From NCBI GenBank assembly GCA_027067385.1, contig JAMOVV010000119.1:1-33945 (forward strand): a DNA stretch of 33,945 nucleotides, in the 5' to 3' direction. Positions 16,001-24,170 of this stretch are shown one piece after another (position 1 is the stretch's first letter; each line of letters begins with the position of its first letter). The translations under genes and the position numbers were made by a program. Source of the stretch: Desulfarculaceae bacterium (GTDB lineage Bacteria > Desulfobacterota > Desulfarculia > Desulfarculales > Desulfarculaceae). The notes below the pieces were generated by a model. That model was not told where the DNA came from, did no database searches, and worked only from the letters and a program-made list of their open reading frames with translations.

Positions 16001-17194
16001 GGCCCCGATGAAGTCGGCGGTGAGGTAACGGCCGCTGCCGGTGGTGCCGGCCCCCAGGATGGTGAGGCGCTCGCCGATCTCCCGGCCCACCCGCCGCAGC
16101 CCCTCCTTCACCGCGTCCAGGGGCCGGCCGGCGGTCATGAGGTACTGCTTGGACAGGACGTTCATCTGGGGGTCGATCACCACCACGTTGGTGGAGATGG
16201 AGCCCACGTCCACCCCCAGGTATCCTTGCAAGGAACCCTCCGGCGGCGCGGGGGGCGGCGCGGCTCCGGCGTGATGGTCTCCCCACACCAGCCGCGGCAG
16301 GCGCTCGGCCGTGGCGGCGCTCTCCTCGGCCCGCCGGGCCAGGGCCTCCAGGCCGTCCAGGGAGCTTTGCCATCCCTGGTCGCGGGCGGTGAGCGCCGCC
16401 CCCAGGGCGGTCATGCAGGCGAAGTGCTCCGGCACGATGAGCTGCTCCGGGGCCAGGTCCATGATGTCGATCATGGCCCGGTGCACCCCGGCGTTGGCCG
16501 CCACCCCGCCGGTGAAGCAGACCGGCGGGGTCACTTTTTTGCCCTTGGCGATGTTGGACTTGAGGTTGCGGGCCATGGCGAAGCACAGGCCGGCCACGAT
16601 GTCGTAGTCCAGGGTGGCCTCCTGCTGCAGGTGGATCATGTCGGTCTTGGCAAAGACGCTGCAGCGCCCGGCCAGCCGGGGTGGGTGGGTGCTCTTGAGG
16701 GCCAGTTGGCTGAACTGCTCGATGGTGTAGCCCAGGCGGTGGGACTGCTGGTCCAGGAAAGAGCCGGTGCCGGCGGCGCACATGGTGTTCATGGCGAAGT
16801 CGTCGATCTTCAGGCCACCGCGGCCGTCGGGCGACACCAGGATCATCTTGGCGTCCTCGCCGCCCATGTCGATGATGGTGCGGGTCTCGGGGTGCAGGGC
16901 CCCCACCCCGCGGGCCGAGGCGATGATCTCGTTGACCACCAGGCCGCCGAGCACCGCGGCCAGGGCGGCGGCGCCCCCGCCGGTGAGGGCCAAGCCCTGG
17001 AAGCGCTCGGCCCCGTGGGCCGCCAGGATGTCTTGCAGCACCTGGTGGGCCACCTGCAGGGGACGGCCGCGGGTGCGGGTGTAGTCGGCCGCCAGGATGC
17101 GCCCGGCAGCGTCGATCACCACCGTGTCGACGCTCACCGAGCCCACGTCCAGCCCCAGGTACAATTGCTCGCTATCTCGCCGCGGTTCGCTCAT
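13001..17194 (-). CDS. Giant CoA-dehydratase activase-family protein (tandem BadF/HgdC modules plus HgdB-like part)
   Basis: The 1397-aa protein joins two BadF/BadG/BcrA/BcrD-type ATPase modules with a long C-terminal part. Module 1 (about 10-280) has LGLDVGSVSVDTVV, DMGGEDAK and the cluster cysteines C139 (CAAGTGSF) and C178. Module 2 (about 325-600) repeats this with LGVDVGSISTNVVV, EIGGQDSK, C449 and C489. Such pairs of cysteines hold a [4Fe-4S] cluster between two activase subunits; here one chain could form both halves. Residues from about 605 (SGCPNACAI) on resemble DUF2229 and HgdB-like components, with C1050 and C1053 in KECYPCALTTGDML. The archetype drives one electron into 2-hydroxyacyl-CoA dehydratases with ATP. 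The function of the fused giant family is not established. ATG 17194 follows GGGGGAATCT; an in-frame extension to 17290 lacks conservation cues. Confidence 0.88.
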   Translation of the reverse strand: MSEPRRDSEQLYLGLDVGSVSVDTVVIDAAGRILAADYTRTRGRPLQVAHQVLQDILAAHGAERFQGLALTGGGAAALAAVLGGLVVNEIIASARGVGALHPETRTIIDMGGEDAKMILVSPDGRGGLKIDDFAMNTMCAAGTGSFLDQQSHRLGYTIEQFSQLALKSTHPPRLAGRCSVFAKTDMIHLQQEATLDYDIVAGLCFAMARNLKSNIAKGKKVTPPVCFTGGVAANAGVHRAMIDIMDLAPEQLIVPEHFACMTALGAALTARDQGWQSSLDGLEALARRAEESAATAERLPRLVWGDHHAGAAPPPAPPEGSLQGYLGVDVGSISTNVVVIDPQMNVLSKQYLMTAGRPLDAVKEGLRRVGREIGERLTILGAGTTGSGRYLTADFIGADIVRNEITAQATAAAAIDPAVDTIFEIGGQDSKYISLAEGAIVDFTMNKVCAAGTGSFLEEQAEKLGINIRGQFGQLALSAERPVRMGERCTVFMESDLVALQAAGAETPELVAGLSYSIVHNYLNKVVEDRPVGRKIFYQGATAANQGIVAAFEAVLGRPITVPPNHEVTGAIGAAILAMRERTWETSRFKGFELSQAGYQISTFECSGCPNACAIRKVKIEGNRRPLFYGSRCDKYDVVENQSDARDLPDLFARREEMLLSYLEPPASPRGRVGIPRAMFFREWLPFFSAFCQRLGLEVVVSGPTNKRLIHRGVEVMVNEPCFPLKVAHGHLAELMDSGVRRILLPALVNVEAPHHETGHGLVCPYAQTLPYTAPAALDFAAAGVELVSAPLRMGYGPKVMRRDLAELARRLGGRRRDLDAAIAAGRAAQDDFNARLLAAGREVLAAMAPDDRAMVVISRPYNGADPGINLGLPRKMRQLGVWAIPMDFLDTDALMDSPELAEMYWRYGQRILAAGRLVRSDPRLHAVVISNFGCGPDSFIHHFFGQVMAGKPYLEIEIDEHSADVGAITRLEAFLDSQGNVAHTPPPKTRPPKRNVHTNGRAVFIPPMADNAEAVAAALRANGVEAAVMPQSDARTQELGRRHTSGKECYPCALTTGDMLKVLTDSGVDRNNVAFFMPGGTGPCRFGQYHRYHRMVLDELGYQDVPIYSPNQSEAFYKELNLAGGGDFTRLGWQGVVAVDLLQKALHETRPYEANPGETDQLYQHWLREVCHTIETRGDLTATLAAAAKEMAAIPTSDQNHRPLVGIVGEIYTRLNRFANEEVIRQVEELGGEAWMPGLVEWVLYTNWCSARRARVLGLWRELGSVMLENFFQHKDEKSLGRPWQGVLRTLHEPKTREVLRLAAPYLHHTYEGEAILSLGKSADMFNRGASGVINVIPFTCMPGTVVTALMKRFREDKGNLPFLPMTMDGQEQAGSRIRLEAFMHQVKQFQAAGQR

Positions 17195-17286
17195 AGATTC
17201 CCCCAAACCGTTTCGCGCCTCCGCGCGGCCCCCTCTACTAAATCGTGTCGGCCGCCTTGGGCGGCCTCGGTCCTGCCCGGACCTGG

Positions 17287-18228
17287 TCAAACTCCCCGGT
17301 AAAAGATTTGCTGGCCGTGTAGCTCGGTTTTGAGCCGGCCGGCCTTAAGCAGCCGGCGCACCAGCTCCTTGGTCCGCCGGCGGTCCAGGCCGGCCATGTT
17401 GGCCAAATCGTCGATGGTGCAGGGACGCCGCCGGGTCATCTCCACCACCTCGGCGGCCAACTCTCCCCGCTCGGGCCGGGCCCGCACCGTGGGCTCGGCG
17501 ATGACCTCGCAATCCAGGTTGAAGCGCTCGGCGATCTCGGCCAGCCGCCGGCCGCCCACCGCCTTGACCCCGCTCACCGCCGGCGGGCGGACCACGGTGT
17601 TTAGCTGCACCCTATCGGGCCCGATGCGCTCGGCCGCGGCGATGATGCGCGCCAACTCGGCCTCGCGGTCGTTGATGCCGGCCACCAGGAGCACCTCCAG
17701 CCATAGCCGGCCGCGCACGGCCTCCCGCAGGGCGATGAGCCCCTCGACGATCTCCTCGGGATGCACCCCGGCGGCCGGGCGGTTGATGCGGGCGAAGACG
17801 TCCGGGCTCACCGCGTCCAGGCTCGGCACCACCACGTCGGCCAGGGCCAGGGCCCGGCGTACTTCAGGGTCCGGGGTGAGGGTGCCGTTGGTGAGCACGG
17901 CCAGCTTGGCCCGGCCCAGGGATTTGAGGTCTTGCAGGACCCGGCCCAGGTCCTGGTGCAGGGTCGGTTCGCCCGAACCGGCCAGGGTGATGAAGTCCGG
18001 CGGGCGCTCCAGTTGGTCCAGGCGCTCGGCCACCTGGGCCAGTACCTCGTCGGGGTCACGGAAGACTCCCCGGCGGGCGGTGAGTTGGTTGGTGGGTCCC
18101 AGCTCGCAGTAGACGCAATCCAGGGTGCAGGTCTTGGGCCACAGGAGGTCCACTCCCAGGCTCAAACCCAGACGGCGGCTGGGTACCGGGCCGAACACCG
18201 CCTGGTCCGCGGAGCCGCCGCCGCTCAC
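17287..18228 (-). CDS. Radical SAM protein with C-terminal winged-helix region
   Basis: The 313-aa protein opens with AVFGPVPSRRLGLSLGVDLL and the cluster motif C34-x3-C38-x2-C41 (CTLDCVYC), binding the [4Fe-4S] that cleaves S-adenosylmethionine. Barrel landmarks follow: FITLAGSGEPTLH, LAVLTNGTL, PSLDAVSPDVFARINRP, LLVAGINDRE and VQLNTVVRPP. The last 60 residues (PCTIDDLANMAGLDRRRTKE...) look like a winged helix. The PVPSRRLG-type proteins fall in COG0731, named after the archaeal wyosine enzyme; the bacterial members have no settled substrate. The start is GTG 18228 with AGGAAT upstream. It ends 92 bp before the preferred ATG of the activase-family gene, so the two may be co-transcribed, which suggests but does not show a link. 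Confidence 0.85.
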   Translation of the reverse strand: MSGGGSADQAVFGPVPSRRLGLSLGVDLLWPKTCTLDCVYCELGPTNQLTARRGVFRDPDEVLAQVAERLDQLERPPDFITLAGSGEPTLHQDLGRVLQDLKSLGRAKLAVLTNGTLTPDPEVRRALALADVVVPSLDAVSPDVFARINRPAAGVHPEEIVEGLIALREAVRGRLWLEVLLVAGINDREAELARIIAAAERIGPDRVQLNTVVRPPAVSGVKAVGGRRLAEIAERFNLDCEVIAEPTVRARPERGELAAEVVEMTRRRPCTIDDLANMAGLDRRRTKELVRRLLKAGRLKTELHGQQIFYRGV

Positions 18229-18311
18229 CCTGTCATTCCTGTAATTGTCACGCTGCCACTCCCCACGGATATAAGCATGGGCCGTGGCGCCGCCGGTGTC
18301 AAGGCGCCTGG

Positions 18312-18340
18312 TTTACACTACTGCGACCCTGGGGTAGACT
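18312..18340 (+). promoter_or_regulatory. Candidate promoter of the dusB cluster
   Basis: TTTACA (18312-18317, 5/6) and TAGACT (18335-18340, 4/6) are exactly 17 bp apart. The expected start of transcription falls at or next to ATG 18348. A second, weaker pair, TTGTCA (18245) and TATAAG (18270), has a 19-bp spacer. Confidence 0.45.
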
Positions 18341-18347
18341 CGGCCTT

Positions 18348-19325
18348 ATGCGCTACGCCGACCTTGAGATCAGCTCGCCCTTTGTGGCCGCGCCCATGGC
18401 CGGGGTGTCCAGCCCGGCCTTTCGTATCATGGCCCGGGAGGGGGGAGCGTCGCTGGTTTACACCGAGATGGTCTCGGCCGCCGGACTGGTGCGGGAGCTG
18501 CCTCGCACCATGGTGCTCACCCGGGTGCTGCCCCAGGAACACCCGGTGGGTTTGCAGCTCTTTGGGGCCGATCCCGAGGTGATGGGCGCCGCGGCGGCCA
18601 AGGCCTGCCGGCTGCTGGCCGGGCAGGTGGCGCTGATCGATATCAACATGGGCTGTCCGGTGCGCAAGGTGCGCCGCCAGGGGGCCGGCTCGGCCCTGCT
18701 GGACGACCCGGTGCGCGCCGGCGAGGTGGCCGCCGCGGTGGTGGAAAACTCCACCCTGCCGGTGACCGTGAAGCTGCGGCTGGGTTGGCGCGGCGACGAG
18801 TTGACCAAGGTCCTGCCGCCGGTGCTGGCCGCCGGGGTGCGCGGGGTGACCCTGCACGCCCGCAGCGCCAAGCAGGCCTACGCCGGGGAGGCCGACTGGT
18901 CGGCCATCGCCCGGCTCAAGTCCTGGTGCCCGGTGCCGGTGATCGGCAACGGCGACGTGACCGACCACGAGAAGGCGGTGGCCATGCTGGAGCAGACCGG
19001 CTGCGACCTGGTGATGATCGGCCGGGCGGCCCGGGGCGACCCCTGGATTTTCGGGCGGGCCGCGGCCCGGTGGCGGGGGGAGCCGGTGGCCCGGGTGAGC
19101 CTGGAGCAGCGCCGCCAAGCCCTGTGGCGGCACGTGGAGCTGGCCCGGCGCACCGGCGGCCGGGGGCACGCCTTGCACTTCGTGCGCCAGTTCATGATGT
19201 ACTACACCAAGGGCCTGCCCGGGGCGGTGGTTTTTCGCCGGGCGGCCGGGGCGGCCCGCGACCTGGAGGAGATCACCGCCATCACCGAGCGTTACTTCCA
19301 GAGCTTGCTGGAGCGGGCGGCATGA
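18348..19325 (+). CDS. dusB: tRNA-dihydrouridine synthase
   Basis: The 325-aa FMN enzyme reduces specific uridines in the tRNA D-loop. Family motifs appear in order: VAAPMAGVSSPAFRIMAREG (FMN site), YTEMVSA, GLQLFGADPEVM, and DINMGCPVRKV with the catalytic Cys103. Next come PVTVKLRLGW, TLHARSAKQAYAGEADW, VIGNGDVTD and MIGRAARGDPWIF, followed by the helical C-terminal domain with ALHFVRQFMMYYTKG. The motif set and length fit DusB. There is no Shine-Dalgarno sequence before ATG 18348 and the promoter candidate would place transcription start at the ATG. It leads a four-gene cluster, with the next gene overlapping by ATGA. Confidence 0.92.
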   Translation: MRYADLEISSPFVAAPMAGVSSPAFRIMAREGGASLVYTEMVSAAGLVRELPRTMVLTRVLPQEHPVGLQLFGADPEVMGAAAAKACRLLAGQVALIDINMGCPVRKVRRQGAGSALLDDPVRAGEVAAAVVENSTLPVTVKLRLGWRGDELTKVLPPVLAAGVRGVTLHARSAKQAYAGEADWSAIARLKSWCPVPVIGNGDVTDHEKAVAMLEQTGCDLVMIGRAARGDPWIFGRAAARWRGEPVARVSLEQRRQALWRHVELARRTGGRGHALHFVRQFMMYYTKGLPGAVVFRRAAGAARDLEEITAITERYFQSLLERAA

Positions 19326-21067
19326 AGGTACGCCTGGCCCGCACCGCCGGCTTTTGCATGGGAGTGCGCCGGGTGATGGAGCTGGCCCTGTCGGCCGTGC
19401 GGCACCACCCCGGCCCCCTGTACACCTACGGCCCCCTGATCCACAACCCCCAGGTGCTGGAGCTGCTGCGCTCCAAGGGCATCGAGGTGCTGCGCGAGCT
19501 GCCGGCCCCGGGCAGTCGGCGGGGGGGCACGGTGATCATCCGGGCCCACGGAGTGCCGCCGCACGACAAGGCCGCCCTGAAGCGGGCCGGCTTCGACCAG
19601 GTGCTGGAAGGCACCTGCCCCCGGGTGCTCAAGGTGCAGGCCATCATCGCCAAGGCGGCCCGCCACGGCAAGCACGTGGTCATCGTGGGCGACGCCGGCC
19701 ACCCCGAGGTGAAGGGGCTCAAGGGCCACGCCGGCGACATGGGCTGGGTGGTCTCCACCCCCGGCGAGGTGGAGCTTTTGCCGGAGCTCTCGCAGGTGGT
19801 GGTGGTGGCCCAGACCACCCAGCACGAGGAGGTCTTCCAGCAGGTGGTCGCCGCCCTGCAGCGCCGCTTCGGCGACCTGGAGGTGCACGACACCATCTGC
19901 GAGGCCACCCACCGCCGGCAGGACGAGGTGCGCCGCCTGGCCGGCGAGGTGGACGCCGTGGTGGTGGTGGGCGGCCGGGAAAGCGGCAACACCCGCCGCC
20001 TGGCCACGGTGGCCGCCGAGAGCGGCAAGGTGGTCCAGGCGGTGGAAACCGAGGCCGAGATCGACGCCGAGAGCCTGCACCGCCTGGGATCGGTGGGCGT
20101 AACCGCCGGGGCCTCCACCCCCAACTGGGTGATCAAGCGGGTGGTGCGCGAGGTGGCCGCCATCCGCTCCGACGGCGAGGTGGCCGTCAACTACATCTGC
20201 CGCCGGGCCTTCCGTTTCCTGGTGCGCAGCCAGTTCATGGTGGCCCTGGGCGCGGCCGGCATGAGCATCGCCGCCAGCCTGCTGCAAGGCATCACCCCCA
20301 CCGTCACCTTGACCGCGGTGGCCTTTTTCTATATCTACGCCATGCACCTGCTCAACCACTTCCTGGACAAGGAAGCCGGGCAATACAACGACCCGGACCG
20401 GGCGGTGTTTTTGGCCAAGCACCAGCGGTTCCTGGTGGGCGCCGGGGTGGCGGCCGGCGCGGCCGGGTTGGGGCTCTGCTGGGCCCTGGGGCCGCTGCCC
20501 TTCTTGATCGTAAGCCTGATGAGCGTCCTGGGACTGCTTTACTCGGTTCCCTTTTTCCCGCAACGGCTGGAACGCGTCATCCGCATACACCGGCTCAAGG
20601 ACATCCCCGGTTCCAAGACGGTATCGGCCGCCCTGGCCTGGTCGGTGGTGGCCGCGGTGTTGCCGGCGGTGGCCGTGGGCCGCTTCGACTGGCCCGGGCT
20701 GGTCATCGCCGCCGGCTACGTTTTGGTGATGGTCTTTCTGCGCTGCGCCCTGTTTGATATCCTGGACGTGCAGGGCGATCTCATCGTGGGCAAGGAGACC
20801 CTGCCCATCTTCCTGGGGCCGGCCAAGGCCCATCGCCTGCTGCGCCGGCTCTCGCTGGTGCTGGCGCTGGTGCTGGTGGCGGCCCCCCTGGCCGGTTGGA
20901 CCTCCCCGGTGGCCTGGGTGCTGCTGTTGCCCCTGGCCGGGCTGAACCTGATGCAGAGCATGCTGGGTCGCACCTGGATGATGCCCGGCACCCTCAGCGA
21001 GGGGTTGGTGGAGTTTAATTTTTGCCTGGCCGGCGCGGCGGCCTGGTTGTACTCCGCCTGGGCTTGA
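19322..21067 (+). CDS. ispH: IspH (HMBPP reductase) fused to a UbiA-family prenyltransferase
   Basis: One uninterrupted 581-aa frame joins two enzymes. Residues 1-285 are IspH, which makes isopentenyl and dimethylallyl diphosphate from HMBPP in the MEP pathway. The cluster cysteines are C12 ([11 protein letters not shown]), C99 (EGTCPRVLK) and C193 ([10 protein letters not shown]); H41, H76 and [10 protein letters not shown] are also present, ending at [11 protein letters not shown]. From about 295 a polytopic UbiA-like domain follows. Its first motif is weak (N345-x3-D349, against NDxxDxxxD) and its second is good (D479-x2-D482-x3-D486, [18 protein letters not shown]), with GLLYSVPF and RLKDIPGSK between. 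UbiA enzymes attach prenyl chains to acceptors such as quinone rings. The start ATG overlaps the dusB stop. The acceptor is unknown, and the weak first motif leaves activity open. Confidence 0.9.
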   Translation: MKVRLARTAGFCMGVRRVMELALSAVRHHPGPLYTYGPLIHNPQVLELLRSKGIEVLRELPAPGSRRGGTVIIRAHGVPPHDKAALKRAGFDQVLEGTCPRVLKVQAIIAKAARHGKHVVIVGDAGHPEVKGLKGHAGDMGWVVSTPGEVELLPELSQVVVVAQTTQHEEVFQQVVAALQRRFGDLEVHDTICEATHRRQDEVRRLAGEVDAVVVVGGRESGNTRRLATVAAESGKVVQAVETEAEIDAESLHRLGSVGVTAGASTPNWVIKRVVREVAAIRSDGEVAVNYICRRAFRFLVRSQFMVALGAAGMSIAASLLQGITPTVTLTAVAFFYIYAMHLLNHFLDKEAGQYNDPDRAVFLAKHQRFLVGAGVAAGAAGLGLCWALGPLPFLIVSLMSVLGLLYSVPFFPQRLERVIRIHRLKDIPGSKTVSAALAWSVVAAVLPAVAVGRFDWPGLVIAAGYVLVMVFLRCALFDILDVQGDLIVGKETLPIFLGPAKAHRLLRRLSLVLALVLVAAPLAGWTSPVAWVLLLPLAGLNLMQSMLGRTWMMPGTLSEGLVEFNFCLAGAAAWLYSAWA

Positions 21068-21111
21068 GCCGGCGGGGATTACCGGTGGCCCGCGAGGCCC
21101 TGGAGAAGCAA

Positions 21112-21765
21112 ATGGTAAAAGTGGCCCCTTCCATCTTGTCGGCCGACTTCGCCCACCTGGGCCGGGACGTTAAACGCCTGGCCCAGGCCGGGGCGGACAT
21201 GATCCACGTGGACGTCATGGACGGGCACTTCGTGCCCAACCTCACCATCGGCCCGCCGGTGGTGGCGGCCATCCGGCCGGAGACCGAGCTGCCCCTGGAC
21301 GTCCATCTGATGATCTCCAACCCCGATGACTTCCTGGCCGACTTCGCCGCCGCCGGGGCCGACTACATCACGGTGCACGCCGAGGCCTGCCCCCACCTGC
21401 ACCGCACCCTCACGGCCATCAGCGAGCTGGGCAAAAAGGCCGGCGTGGCCCTGAACCCGGCCACCCCCCTGGTGGCGGTGCAGGAGGTGCTGGACTACGT
21501 GGACATGGTGTTGATCATGAGCGTCAACCCGGGCTTCGGCGGCCAGAGCTTCATCCCCAACGCCCCGGGGCGCATCAACGCCCTGACCCGCCTGCGCGGG
21601 GGGCACAACCAGGACTTCATCATCAGCGTCGACGGCGGGGTGAACCGGGAGACCGCGCCCCTGGTGGCCGCCGCCGGGGCCGACCTGTTGGTGGCCGGCT
21701 CGGCCGTCTTCGGCCACCAGGACGGGCTGGCCGCGGCCATCGACGGGCTCAAGTCGGCCGGGTAG
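21112..21765 (+). CDS. rpe: Ribulose-phosphate 3-epimerase
   Basis: The 217-aa cytosolic TIM-barrel enzyme interconverts ribulose 5-phosphate and xylulose 5-phosphate in the pentose phosphate pathway. All landmarks are present: [13 protein letters not shown] at the N-terminus, [20 protein letters not shown] with metal ligands H32 and D34, DVHLMISNP with H65, [22 protein letters not shown], the catalytic Asp of SVDGGVN and the phosphate-binding [12 protein letters not shown] 21112 follows GGAGAAGCAA. The frame is open further upstream but the extra residues are not part of the family. It starts 44 bp after the ispH-ubiA fusion and is followed after 4 bp by the VanZ-like gene. Confidence 0.95.
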   Translation: MVKVAPSILSADFAHLGRDVKRLAQAGADMIHVDVMDGHFVPNLTIGPPVVAAIRPETELPLDVHLMISNPDDFLADFAAAGADYITVHAEACPHLHRTLTAISELGKKAGVALNPATPLVAVQEVLDYVDMVLIMSVNPGFGGQSFIPNAPGRINALTRLRGGHNQDFIISVDGGVNRETAPLVAAAGADLLVAGSAVFGHQDGLAAAIDGLKSAG

Positions 21766-21769
21766 CCCG

Positions 21770-22378
21770 GTGGCGCTGAACCTGGCCGCCCTGGTCCTCT
21801 GGACGGCCCTCATCGCCCTTTGCCTGCATTTCGGACGGGAGGCGGCCCCCTGGATCGAGGGGGCCGGCCGCTGGTGGGTGACCGCCGCCTTGGCCGCGGC
21901 CGGCGCCCTGGGCCTGGCCGGCGGGGCCTGGGCCCTGCGGCGCCTGCCCCCCGGCCGGCGGCTACGGGCCGGGCTGGTTCTGCTGGCCGCCGGGGCGGGC
22001 CTGGGCCTGGTGGCCTGGTGGCAGGCGGCCTTTATCGAGCGCATCCACCTGCTGCTCTACGGGGTGGCCGGCCTGCTGGCCTTGCGCCTCACCCGCCCCC
22101 TGGCCCCCGGCGCCTGGGCCCTGTACTGGGCGGTTCTGCTGGCCGCCGGGGTGGGCCTGGCCGACGAACTGGTCCAGTACGTCCACCCCCGGCGGGTGGG
22201 CGACCCGGCCGACGCCTTGAGCAACGCCGCGGCCGCCGGCCTGTGCGCCTGGGCCGCCTGGGCCCTGGGGCCGCCGGGGCAAGAAAAGGCCCAGGGGCCG
22301 CGCGCGACCACCTGGGCCATTATGGGCTTGTTGGGCTGGACGGCCGGGCTGGCCGTCCTGTGGGGGGTGAGCCCCTAG
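21770..22378 (+). CDS. VanZ-like membrane protein
   Basis: The 202-aa membrane protein has five or six hydrophobic helices. It carries the VanZ-family pattern: ERIHLLLYGVAGLLALR in the middle, then GLADELVQYVHPRRVGDPADALSNAAAAGLC, where an Asp-Glu pair, Gln, Arg and a late Asp/Asn are the conserved polar positions. VanZ-like proteins are widespread and their molecular function is mostly unknown; the founding member gives low-level teicoplanin resistance. The start is GTG, only four bases after the rpe stop and with no clear ribosome binding site, so translation is probably coupled. Its stop overlaps that of the convergent DUF1573 gene within the palindrome CTAG (22375-22378). Confidence 0.75.
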   Translation: MALNLAALVLWTALIALCLHFGREAAPWIEGAGRWWVTAALAAAGALGLAGGAWALRRLPPGRRLRAGLVLLAAGAGLGLVAWWQAAFIERIHLLLYGVAGLLALRLTRPLAPGAWALYWAVLLAAGVGLADELVQYVHPRRVGDPADALSNAAAAGLCAWAAWALGPPGQEKAQGPRATTWAIMGLLGWTAGLAVLWGVSP

Positions 22379-23355
22379 CGCACCACCCCCTTGAGCAGCA
22401 CGGCGATCGACTCGCCGTTGGCGTGCACCGAGAGCTTGGCCTCAAAGGGCCCCTTGCCCAGGACCTCCGCCCGAGGGGTGACGATGAGGGCCAGGCGGCG
22501 GGCCGGGACCTCCCAGCGCTGCTCCACCTTGAACTTCTTGTCGTCGTAGACGATGCTGTCGATCTTCAGCTCGTCGGCGCAGGCGGCCTCCACCACGATG
22601 GGCCGCTGCATGCCGCCTTGCATGCCCGGGCTAACCGTGCCGAAGTGCACCTCGTGGGGCATGACCTTGAACTTGCCGTTGACCTCGCAGTAGATGAAGA
22701 TGGTCACCTTGCCGCTGCCGGCCACGTGCAAGAACAACGGGCCGGCGAACTCGATCGGCTTGGTGGCCACCGCCTTGAGGTGCAGGCGGTACTGCTTGCC
22801 GCCGGGCAGCGGCTCCAGGGTGGCCTTGAGGTAGTCCTTCATGGGGTTTTCCAGCCGGGTGATGAGCACCGGCCGGCCGTCGGGATCGCTGAGGGTGGCC
22901 ACGGTGCTGATGTCGCTGCCCAGGCAACCGATGAGGTCGATACGCCGGCCCTTGTCCACCTTGAGACGGCTCAAGGTCTCACCCAGTATCACCAGGGTGG
23001 CGTTGGGCTTGCTGGGGTCGTTGGAGGCCACCACGGCGGTCTTGCGAAAGGCCCCGGTGATGCCGGTGGTGTCCAGCTCCAGGGTTATGACGCCCGATTC
23101 ACCCGGTTTGACCACCTTGTCGAAGGTGGCCACCGTGCAGCCGCAGGAGGGGGCCACCCGGTCGATGATGAGGTTCTGGTCGCCGGTGTTGCGGAAGGTG
23201 AACTTGGCGGTGCGGGTCTCTCCCTCCTTGACAAAGGGGAAGATGATCTCGGTCTTGTCAAAGGCGATGCGGGGCCCCCGGGCCAGGGCGGCGCTGGGCA
23301 ACGCCACGGCCATAAGGGCCATGATAAACACGGCGTAAAAAAGCGGCCTGGACAT
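22375..23355 (-). CDS. Exported DUF1573-domain protein
   Basis: The 326-aa product has a signal peptide (MSRPLFYAVFIMALMAVALP, cleavage near AALARG), so it is periplasmic or secreted. The first mature domain (about 28-125) matches DUF1573: KTEIIFPFVKEGETRTAKFT, FRNTGDQNLIIDRVAPSCGCTV with the hallmark SCGCT, then KPGESGVITLELDT and KTAVVASNDPSKP. The remaining 200 residues continue as beta-rich Ig-like repeats (VMPHEVHFGTVSPG, LSVHANGES). Such domains resemble ASPM/MSP-like folds and are assumed to bind proteins or surfaces; no enzymatic activity is known. ATG 23355 follows GGGAGCACTC. It is a single gene convergent with the VanZ-like gene and divergent from the histidine phosphatase. Confidence 0.85.
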   Translation of the reverse strand: MSRPLFYAVFIMALMAVALPSAALARGPRIAFDKTEIIFPFVKEGETRTAKFTFRNTGDQNLIIDRVAPSCGCTVATFDKVVKPGESGVITLELDTTGITGAFRKTAVVASNDPSKPNATLVILGETLSRLKVDKGRRIDLIGCLGSDISTVATLSDPDGRPVLITRLENPMKDYLKATLEPLPGGKQYRLHLKAVATKPIEFAGPLFLHVAGSGKVTIFIYCEVNGKFKVMPHEVHFGTVSPGMQGGMQRPIVVEAACADELKIDSIVYDDKKFKVEQRWEVPARRLALIVTPRAEVLGKGPFEAKLSVHANGESIAVLLKGVVR

Positions 23356-23456
23356 GAGTGCTCCCTTGGGGCATGTTTTAATTGGGCTTTGGCCAGCGCC
23401 GCGGGCGGCTGGCCGCGGAAATTTTCATCGAAAGATACCACAGCCCCCCGGAACAG

Positions 23457-23474
23457 TCCATATGGTCCATATGG
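23457..23474. repeat. Tandem NdeI-like palindrome TCCATATGG x2
   Basis: TCCATATGG occurs twice back to back (23457-23465 and 23466-23474) in the 153-bp divergent region, 35 bp before the histidine phosphatase start. Each unit contains the dyad CCATATGG, a plausible regulator site for either gene. No convincing -35/-10 pair was found beside it. Confidence 0.4.
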
Positions 23475-23508
23475 CGCCGGCGGGGCCAACTTGGGAGATC
23501 GCCACCAT

Positions 23509-24141
23509 ATGCACGGCCACCAGGATGTAACCCGCCTGTTCCTCTGGCGACACCCGCAGGTGCGCGGCTTCGAGGCCGGCAAGTTTTTTGGCCACACCGA
23601 CGTGAGCCTCACCCGCACCGGCCAGAAGCAGGCCCGCCTCATGGGCGAGGTGATGGCCGACCACCGCCTGGCGGCCATTTATTGCAGCGACTTAAAGCGC
23701 AGCCGTATGACCGCCGAGGTTATCGCCCGGCGCCAGGGACGCCGCATCAAGCCCAAGGCCCTGCGCGAATTACGCGAGCTCAACCTCGGGGTATGGGAGG
23801 GGCTGAGCTACAACGAGATCGATAAACGCTATCCCCATGAACTACAGGCCCGCTACGCCGACCTGGCCAACTACCGGGTGCAGGGCGGTGAATCACTCAC
23901 CGACCTGGCCATGCGGGTTATGCCCGTCATCGAGGACATCCGTAAGCACCACCCCGGGGCCGAGGTCTGCCTGGTGGGCCACGGCGGACTCAACCGGGTG
24001 GTGTTGGCCATGATCATCGGGTTGCCCCTGGACCGGGTCTTTCGCCTGGAGCAGACCTACGGCTGCCTCAACATCATCGAGTTCCACGCCGACGGCCTGC
24101 CGGTGCTCACCTTGATGAACCAGCCCCTGGCCGAAGATTAA
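23509..24141 (+). CDS. Histidine phosphatase family protein (phosphoglycerate mutase-like)
   Basis: The 210-aa soluble protein has the branch-1 histidine phosphatase layout. It contains LFLWRHPQV with the nucleophile His15, TRTGQKQARLMGE, YCSDLKRSRMTAE, ELNLGVWEGLSYNEI with the acidic proton donor region, GESLTDLAMRV, and CLVGHGGLNRVV with the second catalytic His158. The usual RHG is RHP here, a known variant. The length and the ELNLGVWEG motif are like CobC/alpha-ribazole phosphatase and other broad phosphatases rather than glycolytic mutase; the substrate cannot be assigned. ATG 23509 is chosen because GGGAG lies upstream and homology begins there, although the frame is open for more than 1.5 kb before it. 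No cobalamin gene is nearby. Confidence 0.85.
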   Translation: MHGHQDVTRLFLWRHPQVRGFEAGKFFGHTDVSLTRTGQKQARLMGEVMADHRLAAIYCSDLKRSRMTAEVIARRQGRRIKPKALRELRELNLGVWEGLSYNEIDKRYPHELQARYADLANYRVQGGESLTDLAMRVMPVIEDIRKHHPGAEVCLVGHGGLNRVVLAMIIGLPLDRVFRLEQTYGCLNIIEFHADGLPVLTLMNQPLAED

Positions 24142-24170
24142 CCGTCGTTCCCGCCGGAGGTCCGCCAGTC

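Noticed and set aside
21820-23508. Long in-frame extension upstream of the histidine phosphatase
   Set aside because: It crosses rpe/VanZ-like and DUF1573 gene sequence in the wrong frame; the family begins at ATG 23509.
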